A stretch of 64,000 bases of DNA from Halochromatium glycolicum (GCF_016584085.1 NZ_NRSJ01000015.1:23091-87090), one strand, 5' to 3'. Positions 19,516 to 29,080 are shown, counted from the first letter of the stretch. Notes: a model not told the origin generated them from the sequence alone. Program-made: numbers and translations.

Positions 19516-20199
19516 TCAGAGCTCGCTCCACATGCGCACCAGATTCGCATAGCTGCGGTCCACCTGGGCGGTATGCTCGGTTTCGGGTGCCGCCTTCAAC
19601 AGGGTTTCCCGTGCCAGATTGAGCTCGTAGAGGAGCTCGCGCTGCGCTGGATCGCGGACATAGCTCTGGACCCAGGTCAATGCGACCAGCCGCTCGCCGG
19701 CGGTGACCTCGGCAACCTGATGGAGGCTAGAGGCTGGATAGATGACTGCATCACCGGCCGGGAGCTTGACGCGGCGATCGCCGAAGGAGGTCCGCATCAC
19801 CAGCTCGCCGCCCTCGTAGTCCTCGGGCGGGTTGAGAAACAGGGTCATTGAGACATCGGTGCGGAAGCGGGGTCCGCTCGTGCCCATGATCGGATCATCG
19901 ACGTGATCCCCATAGGTCATCCCCGGCCGATAACGGGCGAAGATCGGGTCGGCGACGCGATGTGGCAGCGCGGCAAAACGAAAGCGTTCGTTATGACCGA
20001 GACTCGCCATCAGGACCCGCACCAGGAGCTTCATGCGCTCGGGGTCTTGGCGCATCTCTTCGTTGCGCTTGACGCGCGAGGCCGCGAAACCGGCGCTGAG
20101 CTTGCCGTCGACGAACGGTGCATCAGCAAGGAGCTCCCGCACCTTCTGGAGCTGAGCCGGGTTCAGTAACGCTGGAATGGTAAGCAACATAGCAGACAC
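19516..20199 (-). CDS. PKHD-type Fe(II)/2-oxoglutarate hydroxylase (PiuC/YbiX family)
   Basis: A 227-residue dioxygenase. The metal ligands are His and Asp in YGDHVDDP and the second His in SSLHQV. The 2-oxoglutarate arginine lies in AGERLVALTWVQSYVRDP. The N-terminus (LLTIPALLNPAQLQKVRELL) is canonical for YbiX/PiuC. The family is often linked to iron uptake genes, but no TonB receptor adjoins it here. It is divergent from the 212-residue unknown gene with 69 bases between. Confidence 0.9.
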   Translation of the reverse strand: MSAMLLTIPALLNPAQLQKVRELLADAPFVDGKLSAGFAASRVKRNEEMRQDPERMKLLVRVLMASLGHNERFRFAALPHRVADPIFARYRPGMTYGDHVDDPIMGTSGPRFRTDVSMTLFLNPPEDYEGGELVMRTSFGDRRVKLPAGDAVIYPASSLHQVAEVTAGERLVALTWVQSYVRDPAQRELLYELNLARETLLKAAPETEHTAQVDRSYANLVRMWSEL

Positions 20200-20268
20200 T
20201 TGTCGAAGCCGACGTTCCAGTTAGAATCGGCGGCTTGGTAGAGATGACGCAACGATTTGGAGCCCGCG

Positions 20269-20907
20269 ATGATCCTCAAGGCCATCATCGATGAGCAAGT
20301 CTACACCCTGAACGTACCGGACCCGGTGATCGAGCGGGGTGGGGATTTCTTCGATCAGCTTGACCGCGACATGGACCAAGGCTGGCAGATGAGCCGGGAG
20401 TGGGTGGAGGCACCGAACCGGCTGCAGCGCTGCCAGATCATCGCCGACAAGCTGCTGACCGCCCTCGAGAAGGAGAACGAGAAGCTCGGCATGCTGATGG
20501 CCGGCTATATCCTGGATCGGCTACCGAACGTCGAGACTGTCGAGCTCGATGTTCAGGGGGAGATCCAGAACAACCAGTTCAGCTTCCGCGACCAAGGCCG
20601 TTCCGCGGATACCGACCTGAGCGCAGCGGAACAGACCCCGGTCGGGACGCCCGCAGCCGAGCCCGAGCCGGACGAAGCGGAGACCGGCAGCGCGATGCCC
20701 GCCGGGCTCGACAAGATCCAAGCGATGACCCAGGCCGGCCAAGACGTCACCCAGGTCTTCAAGGTCGGAAAGGCTTATCGGTTCTCGGTCTATGACCACG
20801 ACAGCGGCAGCTGGCAGGATTCACCGTTGATCGCCAACCAGCCCGAGGCGGAGCGACTGCGACAGGAGGCGTTCAAGGCGCGCTACGAGGCGCTTCAGCG
20901 CGGCTGA
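20269..20907 (+). CDS. Protein of unknown function (212 residues)
   Basis: I do not recognise a family. The N-terminal half (MILKAIIDEQVYTLNVPDPVIERGGDFFDQLDRDMDQGWQ) looks compact and helical. It is followed by a disordered acidic Pro/Ala/Glu linker (residues 110-145) and a C-terminal part (VFKVGKAYRFSVYDHDSGSWQDS) with beta character. There is no signal peptide or membrane segment. The ATG at 20269 has GGAG 6 bases upstream. It is followed by the SLC13 transporter 19 bases later, so the two may be co-transcribed. Confidence 0.8.
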   Translation: MILKAIIDEQVYTLNVPDPVIERGGDFFDQLDRDMDQGWQMSREWVEAPNRLQRCQIIADKLLTALEKENEKLGMLMAGYILDRLPNVETVELDVQGEIQNNQFSFRDQGRSADTDLSAAEQTPVGTPAAEPEPDEAETGSAMPAGLDKIQAMTQAGQDVTQVFKVGKAYRFSVYDHDSGSWQDSPLIANQPEAERLRQEAFKARYEALQRG

Positions 20908-20926
20908 CGGCGCCGAAGCCACCCGA

Positions 20927-22720
20927 ATGGAAGCGTTGCTCGCGCTGGGCTGGGAGGGATGGCTGAGCCTCGCGCTGGTGGCGCTCTCGTTCGTCCTCTT
21001 CCTTCGGACCCGCATTGCGCCCGATGTAGTCACCTCGGGTGCGCTAACCGTCTTGCTCGTGACCGGCGTGCTGACGCCGGCCGAAGCGCTTGCCGGGTTC
21101 GCCAATCCGGGCATGCTGACGGTCGCGGTGCTGTATATGGTGGTCTCGGGACTGACGGAGACCGGTGCCGTCAGCTGGATCAGTCAAGCGCTACTCGGCC
21201 GGCCGCGCACCGAGAGCGGCGCACGGCTGCGGCTGATGCTGCCGGCCGCGGGCCTCAGCGCCTTCCTGAACAACACGGCGGTGGTCGCGATCTTCATCCC
21301 GGCCGTCAGCGATTGGGCGCGTCGCCACCGCTTGGCGTTGTCGGGCCTTCTGATCCCGCTGAGCTTCGCCAGCATCGTCGGGGGAACCTGCACCCTGATC
21401 GGCACGAGCACCAACCTGATCGTCAACGGCCTCTATGTGGAGCGGTTTCAAGAGGCGGGATTCGCGCTGTTCGAGCTTGCCTGGATCGGGCTTCCTCTGG
21501 TCATTACGACCCTCGTGTTCGTGATGCTGACCGCCCGCTGGCTATTGCCTGCACGCGCGCCGGCTGCCGAGCGCTTCGAGGACGTGCGCCGCTATACCGC
21601 CGAGATGCTTGTTGCTGCGGACAGCCCGTTGGCCGGAAAGAGCATCGAGGCGGCCGGGCTACGGCAGCTGCCGGGGCTGTTCCTCGCTGAGATCGAGCGC
21701 GAGGGCCAGATCATGCCGGCTGTGTCGCCTCAGGAGCTCCTTGCGCCCGGTGATCGGCTGATCTTCGTCGGCATCATCGATTCGGTAGTGGACCTGCACC
21801 GTATCCGCGGTCTGGAGCCAGCCTCGGATCAGGTCTATAAGCTGGGCGGACCACGCCAGGACCGCTGCTTCGTCGAAGCGGTGCTCTCGAACAAATGTCC
21901 ATTGGTCGGCTTGAGCGTGCGGGCGGGGGGCTTTCGGGGCTACTACAACGCCGTGATCCTGGCGCTGTCACGCAACGGCGAGCGTGTGCAACGCAAGATC
22001 GGCGATATCATCTTACAGGCCGGTGATACCTTATTGCTCGAAACCCGCCCCGAGTTCATCTTGCAGCAACGCAACTCGAAGGACTTCCTGGTGGTCAGTC
22101 AGCTCGGCGACGAGCATCCGCTGCGTCACGACCGGGCACCGCTCGCGATCGCGATCGTGATCGCGATGGTTGCGCTCGTCGCACTGAAGCTTGTCACCAT
22201 GCTGGAGGCTGCCTTGCTGGCGGCTGGGGCGATGATCCTGACCCGCTGCACGCCCGACCGGATCGCCCGACGGGCACCGGACTGGCAGGTCCTGATCGTG
22301 ATAGCGACCTCGTTCGGGATCGGTGCCGCGCTGGAGAAGACCGGTGCTGCGGCGTTACTGGCAGGCGCGACCATCGATCTCGCGGGAGGGGTCCCCTGGC
22401 TTGCTCTCGGGCTGTTGTTCGTCGCCGCGGCCTTGTTGACCGCCTTAGCCACCAATAACGTCGCCGCGGTCCTGCTGTTTCCGGTCGCTGTCGATACCGC
22501 AGCGTTGATGCAGGTCAATCTGACGCCCTTCCTGGTGACCTTGATGGTTGGGGCCTCGGCCAGCTTCGCGACACCGATCGGTTATCAAACCAATCTGATG
22601 GTCTTCAACGTCGGAGGCTATCGGTTCGGCGATTTCCTGCGTATCGGTATCCCGCTGACCCTCGCGATTGGCGTCACGACCGTCGCGCTGGTGCCGCTGA
22701 TCTGGCCGTTCCATGGGTGA
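20927..22720 (+). CDS. SLC13/DASS-family transporter with two RCK_C (TrkA-C) domains
   Basis: A 597-residue inner-membrane carrier. Hydrophobic segments surround two conserved loops: SAFLNNTAVVAIFIP and a second, ALATNNVAAVLLFPVA, each the Asn-Asn-x-(A/T) signature of the family. The large central cytoplasmic part (residues 215-375) holds two TrkA-C domains (LAGKSIEAAGLRQLPGLFLAEI...; LVGLSVRAGGFRGYYNAVILAL). This layout is shared with SAC1-like sulfate transporters, but the substrate cannot be read from the sequence. Confidence 0.88.
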   Translation: MEALLALGWEGWLSLALVALSFVLFLRTRIAPDVVTSGALTVLLVTGVLTPAEALAGFANPGMLTVAVLYMVVSGLTETGAVSWISQALLGRPRTESGARLRLMLPAAGLSAFLNNTAVVAIFIPAVSDWARRHRLALSGLLIPLSFASIVGGTCTLIGTSTNLIVNGLYVERFQEAGFALFELAWIGLPLVITTLVFVMLTARWLLPARAPAAERFEDVRRYTAEMLVAADSPLAGKSIEAAGLRQLPGLFLAEIEREGQIMPAVSPQELLAPGDRLIFVGIIDSVVDLHRIRGLEPASDQVYKLGGPRQDRCFVEAVLSNKCPLVGLSVRAGGFRGYYNAVILALSRNGERVQRKIGDIILQAGDTLLLETRPEFILQQRNSKDFLVVSQLGDEHPLRHDRAPLAIAIVIAMVALVALKLVTMLEAALLAAGAMILTRCTPDRIARRAPDWQVLIVIATSFGIGAALEKTGAAALLAGATIDLAGGVPWLALGLLFVAAALLTALATNNVAAVLLFPVAVDTAALMQVNLTPFLVTLMVGASASFATPIGYQTNLMVFNVGGYRFGDFLRIGIPLTLAIGVTTVALVPLIWPFHG

Positions 22721-22965
22721 TGGGCTGGACACCAGGGGGTGCTGTGTCTAGTGTAATTGACATCCGAGACGCGATTTTAGTGTCAACCGAACCACACACA
22801 TCTCAAAAAGGGTTTACACTTAAGCGAAGCTTGTCCGCTCCGACGGTCCGGCGTCGTCAAGATCATCGCGGTCGCGAGTGCGGCGCTCGTGTCGAGGTCT
22901 ACCCTGTACCTCGGCGTCTGTGATCGTCGGTTCTCTTCACCACAGGTCCAGTTGGAGGACTCGTC

Positions 22966-23625
22966 GTGTCCGAAGCAACCGTCGTCTCCAGTGAAGCGCC
23001 CGCCAAGGCAAAGAAGAAACGCAATCGTTACCAATCCCCTCTTCTGATCGCGCTACTCCCTCAGATCGTCCTGTTCGTCTGCGCGGTCGTGTTGTTCTGG
23101 CTCAGCCAGAAGGACATGGCCGGCACAATCAAGTATTGGGAATACTTCGTCCCGGTCATCGCGTTGATCTCCCTCGTGTCGGGCTGGAGTCAGTCCTATC
23201 TCTCAAACGAGGTCCGGGCCTGGTATCTGATCAAGCAGGTCGTGCACTGGGGGGCGTTGTTCGCGCTGCTCTTTGTGATGAACAATGAGGGCCTGCGCGG
23301 CGCCATCGATGCGCAGCAGTACACCACGGTCGTGATCTATCTGATCGCGTTCGCGACGCTGTTGGCTGCCATTCATATGGACTTCAAGCTGTTCTTCTTC
23401 AGCCTGTTCCTGGTGTTCTGCGCCTACCTGCTGGCTGCGCCGGCAGACAATGCGATGCTCGCGTACATCGGGGATACCTTCGGGATCGACGGCGCGCAGA
23501 GTAAGGCGTTATCGATCAGCATCGGGGTCGCCGTCGTCGGCTTCATTGCCAGCACCTTCGTGCTCTTGTCGATGCGCGGGGCGCTGCTGACCAAGCGGAT
23601 CGGCTCCAAGAAGAAGGGCGATTGA
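22966..23625 (+). CDS. Polytopic membrane protein of unknown function
   Basis: A 219-residue protein with a basic N-terminus (AKAKKKRNRYQ) and about six hydrophobic segments. The first are PLLIALLPQIVLFVCAVVLF, YFVPVIALISLVSG and WGALFALLFVM, then YLIAFATLLAAI, LFFFSLFLVFCAYLLAA and ISIGVAVVGFIASTFVLL. It ends in a Lys-rich tail. No family is recognised. The start is GTG at 22966 with GGAGG 7 bases upstream. The 245-base gap upstream has a TTGACA-like hexamer (22760s) but no clear -10. Confidence 0.8.
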   Translation: MSEATVVSSEAPAKAKKKRNRYQSPLLIALLPQIVLFVCAVVLFWLSQKDMAGTIKYWEYFVPVIALISLVSGWSQSYLSNEVRAWYLIKQVVHWGALFALLFVMNNEGLRGAIDAQQYTTVVIYLIAFATLLAAIHMDFKLFFFSLFLVFCAYLLAAPADNAMLAYIGDTFGIDGAQSKALSISIGVAVVGFIASTFVLLSMRGALLTKRIGSKKKGD

Positions 23626-23670
23626 GGCGAGTCGGGCCACCGTCATTCGCCGCGTTTGCCGGTACCTGTC

Positions 23671-23706
23671 CGAGAGGCTCCACAAGGGTTTGGCTTGTGG
23701 AGCCTT
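23671..23706 (+). terminator. Hairpin downstream of the polytopic membrane protein
   Basis: An 11-bp perfect stem GGCTCCACAAG / CTTGTGGAGCC with an 8-base loop, 46 bases after the stop. A U-run is lacking (TTGAAT follows), so termination efficiency is uncertain. Confidence 0.55.
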
Positions 23707-23899
23707 GAATCTCGGGCGTCCCAACGCCGATACTGAAGGGGTCTCGAACATTGGCTTCCGGAAACTGCCGCGACCGGTCGCTTGATTCGCACAAGCCCCT
23801 GATTCATCTGATCGCAGGAGCCACTCTGTTCGGGCGCGTTGCCGCGATTGACGCGGGATCGATCGCCCGCCGCGGGACCGTGCCATGGGCATTAGACTG

Positions 23900-24058
23900 A
23901 GGCGATTTCTGTCAAAGCTCATACCGCCTTGCTGGTCTTTTCGCTCGCCTTCTTCGTCGCGCCGCCGGTCACATAGCCCGGCTATGCTCCCGGCGACGCT
24001 CCTCGAAGGCAAACGAAAATCCTGTGCAATTCGGTACGAGCTTTTCCGGCAATCGCCT
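23900..24058 (+). repeat. MITE-like element (family R1), copy 1
   Basis: 159 bp, about 95% identical to 40889-41047. Imperfect 26-bp terminal inverted repeats start AGGCGATT and end AATCGCCT. A central palindrome (about 23975-24000) includes TAGCCCGGCTA. TGA flanks both GGCG/CGCC ends, a possible target duplication. It carries no gene. It ends 74 bases before the chosen start of the endopeptidase gene. Confidence 0.8.
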
Positions 24059-24131
24059 GAAAAGAAGCCGTTCGTTCATGACCGCTGAAGCCGGCTTCTA
24101 TCCGCCAAACCATCTCCACTCGCGCTACAGC

Positions 24132-24995
24132 ATGCAACCCGAAAGAGACATCGCCACGCGTCTCAGCATCCTCTGGATCGGCGCGATGGCGCTTGTGGCG
24201 GCAGCAGTCAGCGCTCCGAGCAGCGCAGCAGAAACGCCTTGGTCGCGGATCGATACGGTCGCAGCCGGTCGGCCCGAAGCCATCGGCGGGCCGTCCAACG
24301 GCTGTCTTCGAGGCGCCAGCGAGCTGCCACCGGCCGGCGAGGGGTTCGTCAGCATCCGGCGTCATCGCAACCGGTTCTATGGTCATCCGCATACGCTGGA
24401 GTTCATCCAAGAGGTCGCGCGCGCCATCAGCCAGCGCACAGGCGATCTGATCATGATCGGTGATTTGGCGCAGCCACGGGGTGGGCGAATGGCCTCATCG
24501 CACGTCAGTCATCAAAACGGGCTGGACGTCGATATCTGGCTGACTCTGGCCGAATCGGCCCGACAGGCCTGGAATGAGACGCCGGAGGCCCGCGATCCGC
24601 CGACGATGGTCGCGGCAAGCCAGGCCGAGATCGGTCCACACTGGGGACCCGAGCAGCGTTTCCTGATCAAGACCGCCGCTGAGCACCCGAAGGTCGATCG
24701 CATCTTGGTCAATCCGGTGATCAAGCGCAGCCTCTGCCGCAGCGAAGGTGAAGCGGCATGGCTACGCCGGTTAAGGCCTTGGTGGGGTCATGATGCGCAC
24801 ATGCATGTGCGGCTCAAGTGCCCGTCAGATAGCACGGAGTGCCAGCAGCAAGCCCCCGTTCCCCCAGGAAGCGGCTGCGGCAGCCAGCTCGACTGGTGGT
24901 TCAGCGAGGAGGCGCGCTCGCCAAGCGGCTCCTATTCATCGCGGCCCAAGCCGCAGCCGCCAGCGACCTGCCGGCAGATCCTCAACGCATCCTGA
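24132..24995 (+). CDS. mepA: Penicillin-insensitive murein endopeptidase MepA
   Basis: A periplasmic zinc endopeptidase of the LAS group that cuts cross-links in peptidoglycan. A signal peptide follows the ATG at 24132 (SILWIGAMALVAAAVSAPSSA). The zinc/active-site motifs are SSHVSHQNGLDVDIW and GHDAHMHVRLKCP. In-frame ATGs at 24024 and 24078 lie in the MITE-like repeat or directly after it and would place the signal sequence too far in. The mature part of about 260 residues is normal for MepA. Confidence 0.92.
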   Translation: MQPERDIATRLSILWIGAMALVAAAVSAPSSAAETPWSRIDTVAAGRPEAIGGPSNGCLRGASELPPAGEGFVSIRRHRNRFYGHPHTLEFIQEVARAISQRTGDLIMIGDLAQPRGGRMASSHVSHQNGLDVDIWLTLAESARQAWNETPEARDPPTMVAASQAEIGPHWGPEQRFLIKTAAEHPKVDRILVNPVIKRSLCRSEGEAAWLRRLRPWWGHDAHMHVRLKCPSDSTECQQQAPVPPGSGCGSQLDWWFSEEARSPSGSYSSRPKPQPPATCRQILNAS

Positions 24996-25040
24996 ATCCC
25001 GGGCGGCAAGTCTCGTTATTCTTGATTGGGCTGAAGCCAA

Positions 25041-25442
25041 TCAAGCAGCAGATTCGCCCAGCGCGCGCTGCAGCACGGCCTCCATTTGGGACTCACTGAC
25101 TGGAAGGGATAGGGTCGCAAACAACGGGAAGCGCGCGAGCAGTGATTCCAGCTTGTGCCGGTGCTCCGGTTGGTAGATCGCGATCACGCGGACCTCGGGA
25201 TGCCGCTGCAGGCGCGCCATCAAGGTCTCGAGATTACTGGTGCGATCCCTGAAATCCGACTGGAAGTTGTATTCGGCGACGATCAGATCCGGCAGGCGGC
25301 GCTTCAGCGCTGACTGCGCCTTGCGCTGCGAGCTGACGACCTCGGTGTCGAAGCCGAGTCGCCGATATAACGGGGTGAAGTTCGGATACCCGCCAAGCTC
25401 GATGATTGCTAGCAGCTTTGGCGCGGATTGACGACTGTCCAT
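25041..25442 (-). CDS. Small protein resembling a degenerate receiver domain
   Basis: A 133-residue protein with alternating strands and helices (LLAIIELGGYPNFTPLYRRLGFDTEVVSS, PDLIVAEYNFQSDF, VRVIAIYQPEHRHKL, FATLSLPVSESQMEAVLQRAL). This resembles the layout of CheY-like receivers, but the phospho-acceptor position reads VAEYNF with no Asp. I infer a pseudo-receiver; function unknown. A TTG at 25457 overlapping the stop of the 2OG oxygenase (TTGA) is an alternative start and would couple the two genes. Confidence 0.6.
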   Translation of the reverse strand: MDSRQSAPKLLAIIELGGYPNFTPLYRRLGFDTEVVSSQRKAQSALKRRLPDLIVAEYNFQSDFRDRTSNLETLMARLQRHPEVRVIAIYQPEHRHKLESLLARFPLFATLSLPVSESQMEAVLQRALGESAA

Positions 25443-25453
25443 CGCCGTTCGGC

Positions 25454-26086
25454 TCAAGCGAAGACCACCCAGGTCGTCGCGATGTACTTGAGCCCTGCTT
25501 GGAGCGTCACAGCGCGATGCTCATGGGTCCAGAACGGAGGAAACAGGACGAGCTTGCCGCGCTCCGGTTTCACGCGAATCTGTTGAAAGCGGAATTCGGT
25601 CTCGCCGCCAGGACCGGGCACATCGTTCAGATACCAGAGGGCGACGAGCTGGCGCTGACTCAGCTCATGGCTGCCGCCATCGATGTGCCAGTGATAATAC
25701 TCGCCGGCGCGGTAGCGCTGGACTTGGTAGCCAATATCCTTGAACGGGCCGCGAAAATAGGGAAACGCGTCGCGCAGTTCGACCATCGCTGCACCCAGCG
25801 ACCGGAACAGCATCTGATCCACATCCTTCCAGTCGGTCTTGTTACTGACCACGAGATCGGTGGTCTTCTTGACCGATGCATCCTCTTCGCGCAGCTGCCC
25901 GATTCGGCCGGCATAGTGCTGGTCGGGGTTTGCCTCGAAGCGAGCGACGACCTCATCGCAGAGCGTCGGCGGCAGCGCCGCGGCGCGCTCGAAGATGAAG
26001 CTGCCGGGCTGGAGCTCTCTCAGACTGCGCAGTGCATCGGCACCGCCGGGGGGTAGTGTGGCATTCGGGGTTGTCACGGCACTCAT
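25454..26086 (-). CDS. Prolyl-4-hydroxylase-like Fe(II)/2OG oxygenase
   Basis: A 210-residue P4Hc-type dioxygenase. The metal ligands are HWHIDGG (His, Asp) and THEHRA (His), with the 2OG-binding Lys in GLKYIATTWVVF. The N-terminal helices are typical of the bacterial group. Its ATG overlaps the secF stop by 4 bp, so it is translationally coupled to the Sec accessory genes. What it hydroxylates is unknown; the location invites the question of an exported or translation-related target. Confidence 0.88.
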   Translation of the reverse strand: MSAVTTPNATLPPGGADALRSLRELQPGSFIFERAAALPPTLCDEVVARFEANPDQHYAGRIGQLREEDASVKKTTDLVVSNKTDWKDVDQMLFRSLGAAMVELRDAFPYFRGPFKDIGYQVQRYRAGEYYHWHIDGGSHELSQRQLVALWYLNDVPGPGGETEFRFQQIRVKPERGKLVLFPPFWTHEHRAVTLQAGLKYIATTWVVFA

Positions 26087-27030
26087 GGGCGATCGTCGAC
26101 GACCTTACCTTCCTTCTCGATCGGCATCAGGTCCGCCTTGCTGACGCCGAGCCAGACCGCGGCAGCAGTGGCGATGTAGATCGTCGAGTAGGTGCCGATC
26201 AAGACGCCGATGATCAAGGCCAACGAGAAACCGCTGATGGCCGCGCCGCCGAGCAGGTACAGCGCGAGTAGGACGAGCAGGGTCGTCCCCGAGGTGATGA
26301 TCGTTCGCGAGAGGGTTTGGTTGACGGAGCGATTGCTGATCTCGATCACGGTGCCCTTGCGCATCTTGCGGAAGTTTTCGCGTATCCGGTCGAAGATGAC
26401 GATGGTGTCGTTGAGCGAGTAGCCGATCACGGCCAGCACCGCAGCGAGCACGGTAAGATCGAACGGGATGTAGAAGATCGAGAACATCCCGATCGTGAAC
26501 AGCACGTCGTGCATCAGTGCAGCGACCGCGCCGACGGCGAAGCGCCATTCGAAGCGCAGGGCCACATAGACGAGGATGCCGATCAAGGCGAACAATACCG
26601 CCAACCCGCCTTGCTCGCGCAGCTCTTCACCGACCTGCGGGCCAACGAACTCGACGCGCCTGAGCTCCACGGCCGTATCGGCCTCGGCATCGAGCAGCTT
26701 GAACACCCGGTCGCTGAGCTTGGCGCTGGCATCCTCTCCCTCTTGCGGGGCGATCCGGATCAGGATGTCGCGGTTCGAGCCGAAGTACTGGACGGTCGCA
26801 TCCGCGATCCCTTCTTCGGCGAGTGTCGCGGTGATCTCGGCGACCTCGACCGGCTCCTCGTAGCCGAGCTCGATCACGGTGCCGCCGGTGAAATCGAGTC
26901 CGAAGTTGAAGCCGCGAAACAGGATCGATAGCAGACAGAGCACCATCACGACCCCTGAGGCGATCGCCGCGATCCGGCGCTTGCCGAGGAAGTCGATATC
27001 GAGCTGTTTCAGGATCTGTGCATGCGCCAT
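26083..27030 (-). CDS. secF: Protein translocase subunit SecF
   Basis: A 315-residue inner-membrane protein of the SecDF complex, which uses the proton-motive force to pull proteins out of the Sec channel. Six membrane segments are visible, with the first periplasmic domain after GLDFTGGTVIELGY. The conserved GYSLNDTIVIFDRIREN and LSRTIITSGTTLLVLL motifs are present. It follows secD by 38 bases in the same direction. Confidence 0.95.
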   Translation of the reverse strand: MAHAQILKQLDIDFLGKRRIAAIASGVVMVLCLLSILFRGFNFGLDFTGGTVIELGYEEPVEVAEITATLAEEGIADATVQYFGSNRDILIRIAPQEGEDASAKLSDRVFKLLDAEADTAVELRRVEFVGPQVGEELREQGGLAVLFALIGILVYVALRFEWRFAVGAVAALMHDVLFTIGMFSIFYIPFDLTVLAAVLAVIGYSLNDTIVIFDRIRENFRKMRKGTVIEISNRSVNQTLSRTIITSGTTLLVLLALYLLGGAAISGFSLALIIGVLIGTYSTIYIATAAAVWLGVSKADLMPIEKEGKVVDDRP

Positions 27031-27068
27031 GGGTTGCTCCGGGGAGGGACTCCGGGGAAGGACTCCGG

Positions 27069-28922
27069 TCAGATCGCCAGTTGTTTGACGCGCCGGCCAC
27101 CGTAGATCAGGTTGATCAGGGCACGTGAGCCGAGGATGGCCGTGAACATCGAGGTCAGGATGCCGATGAAGAGGGTCACTGCGAAGCCCTTAACCGGCCC
27201 GGTGCCGAAGCTGAATAGCACGATCGCCGCGATCAGGGTGGTGACATTGGCGTCGACGATGGTCGAGAGCGCCTTGTCATAGCCCGCGTGGATGCTCGCC
27301 TGCGGCGAACTGCCGTTGCGGATCTCCTCACGAATACGCTCAAAAATGAGCACGTTGGCATCGACTGCCATACCGACCGTGAGCACGATCCCGGCGATGC
27401 CGGGCATGGTCAGGGTCGCCTGCAGCAACGATAGGATGGCGACGATCAGCACCAGGTTGACCACCAGGACCACATCGGCGACGAGCCCGAACACCCGGTA
27501 GTAGAGGGCCATGAAGATCACGACCAGCGCGAGACCGATCAGCACCGAGCGGAAGCCCTGATCGATATTGTCCTGACCCAAGCTCGGGCCGATGGTGCGC
27601 TCCTCGACGATCTCGATCGGGGCCGCGAGCGCGCCGGCCCGCAGCAAGAGCGCCAGATTATGGGCCTCCTCGGAGCTGTCCAGCCCGGTGGTCTGGAAAC
27701 GCCGGCCGAAGGGCTCGAGGATGTTCGCGACGCTGATGACCTCCTCGGTCCGGACACGATCCTTGACCGGCTCGCCCTCGATCAGCCGTGTGACCGAGCG
27801 CGATTCGATGAAGACCACCGCCATCGGCTTGCCGACGTTCTCGGTGGTGACCCGGCGCATCTGGCGCGCGCCCTGTCCATCGAGGCTGACGCTGACCATC
27901 GGCGAGCCGCTCTGCTGGTCGAACCCGGCGGCGGCGCTGGTGATCTGATCGCCGGTCACGATCACACGTCGCTTCAGTAGGATCGGTTGGCCGTTACGCT
28001 CATAGTAGAGCGCGGAGCCGACCGGCACCCGGCCATCGAGCGCGTCTTGCACATCGTGTTCGGTATCGACGAGCCGGTACTCGAGCGTCGCGGTCGCGCC
28101 GAGCAGATCCTTCAGCCGGGCCGGGTCCTGCGCCCCCGGGAGCTGGACGATGATCCGGCGCTCGCCTTGGCGCTGGATGATCGGCTCGGCGACACCGAGC
28201 GCGTTGACCCGGTTGCGCAGCGTGGTGATGTTCTGCTCGAGCGCAAAGTCCTTGATCTCCTCACGCTTCGCCGGGGGCAGGTTGCCGTAGACGTAGGCGT
28301 CGGCGCCCTCGCTCCCGGTGGTGACCTCCAGATCCCGGAACTCGCTGCGGATCACCTTCGCCGCCTGGTCGCGTTGCGCCTCGTCACGGAAGCGGACCGC
28401 GATGCGTCCGTCCTGATGACCGACGGTCAGATAGCGGATGCGCTCTTTTCGAAGCAGGGTCCGGATGTCGCCGGTGTAGCGCTCGAGTGCCTGCTCGACC
28501 GCGGCCTCCATATCGACATCGATCAGCACATGGATGCCGCCGCGCAGGTCCAGCCCGAGGAACATCGGCTGCAGCCCGAGCGCCTCGATCCAGCCGGGGA
28601 GGTCGGGTGACTGTGTCAACGCATGCTGAACGCGATCGCCGAGGGTGCGTTCCAAGGCCGCCTGACCGCGCAGCTGGGCGCTTGGCGTTGCAAACCGGAT
28701 CAACGCCTTGCCGCCGTCACGACTCTCGATCTCCTTCACTGGGACGTCGGCGTTCTCCATCGCTGCAGCGATCTCGGCGATCGCGCCCGCGCTGAGCTCG
28801 CCGTCCTGGGCCCTGACCTCGATCGCTGGGTCCTGCGGAAACAGGTTCGGCAGTGCCAACACCAGCCCGACCAGCACAACGGCCAGGATCAGCAGATTCT
28901 TCCAAAGTGGGTACTGATTCAT
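27069..28922 (-). CDS. secD: Protein translocase subunit SecD
   Basis: A 617-residue partner of SecF. The start at 28922 (MNQYPLWKNLLILAVVLVG) is canonical; the longer frame lacks similarity. The large periplasmic domain (about residues 30-440) contains GLDLRGGIHVLIDVD. The C-terminal six-helix part has GIAGIVLTVGMAVDANVLIFERIREE with the functional Asp. yajC would normally be close by, but here 377 bases separate them, partly occupied by an R2 repeat. Confidence 0.95.
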   Translation of the reverse strand: MNQYPLWKNLLILAVVLVGLVLALPNLFPQDPAIEVRAQDGELSAGAIAEIAAAMENADVPVKEIESRDGGKALIRFATPSAQLRGQAALERTLGDRVQHALTQSPDLPGWIEALGLQPMFLGLDLRGGIHVLIDVDMEAAVEQALERYTGDIRTLLRKERIRYLTVGHQDGRIAVRFRDEAQRDQAAKVIRSEFRDLEVTTGSEGADAYVYGNLPPAKREEIKDFALEQNITTLRNRVNALGVAEPIIQRQGERRIIVQLPGAQDPARLKDLLGATATLEYRLVDTEHDVQDALDGRVPVGSALYYERNGQPILLKRRVIVTGDQITSAAAGFDQQSGSPMVSVSLDGQGARQMRRVTTENVGKPMAVVFIESRSVTRLIEGEPVKDRVRTEEVISVANILEPFGRRFQTTGLDSSEEAHNLALLLRAGALAAPIEIVEERTIGPSLGQDNIDQGFRSVLIGLALVVIFMALYYRVFGLVADVVLVVNLVLIVAILSLLQATLTMPGIAGIVLTVGMAVDANVLIFERIREEIRNGSSPQASIHAGYDKALSTIVDANVTTLIAAIVLFSFGTGPVKGFAVTLFIGILTSMFTAILGSRALINLIYGGRRVKQLAI

Positions 28923-29080
28923 CAGGCAGCGTCTTCGATAATGACGGGATTCAGGCGGCCGGCAAGTCGCCACCGGTTCGGTAACGGATGCGTCCCCCGA
29001 GCGAGGCCGAGGCCCGTGCAGCGCCGTACTCAAACGCATCGAAACGAAGATGCGTCATGTGTCGCTCACGCGGACAACGA

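Noticed and set aside
22759..22830. Promoter for the membrane protein gene at 22966
   Set aside because: TTGACA is present, but no -10 hexamer is found at 15-19 bases.
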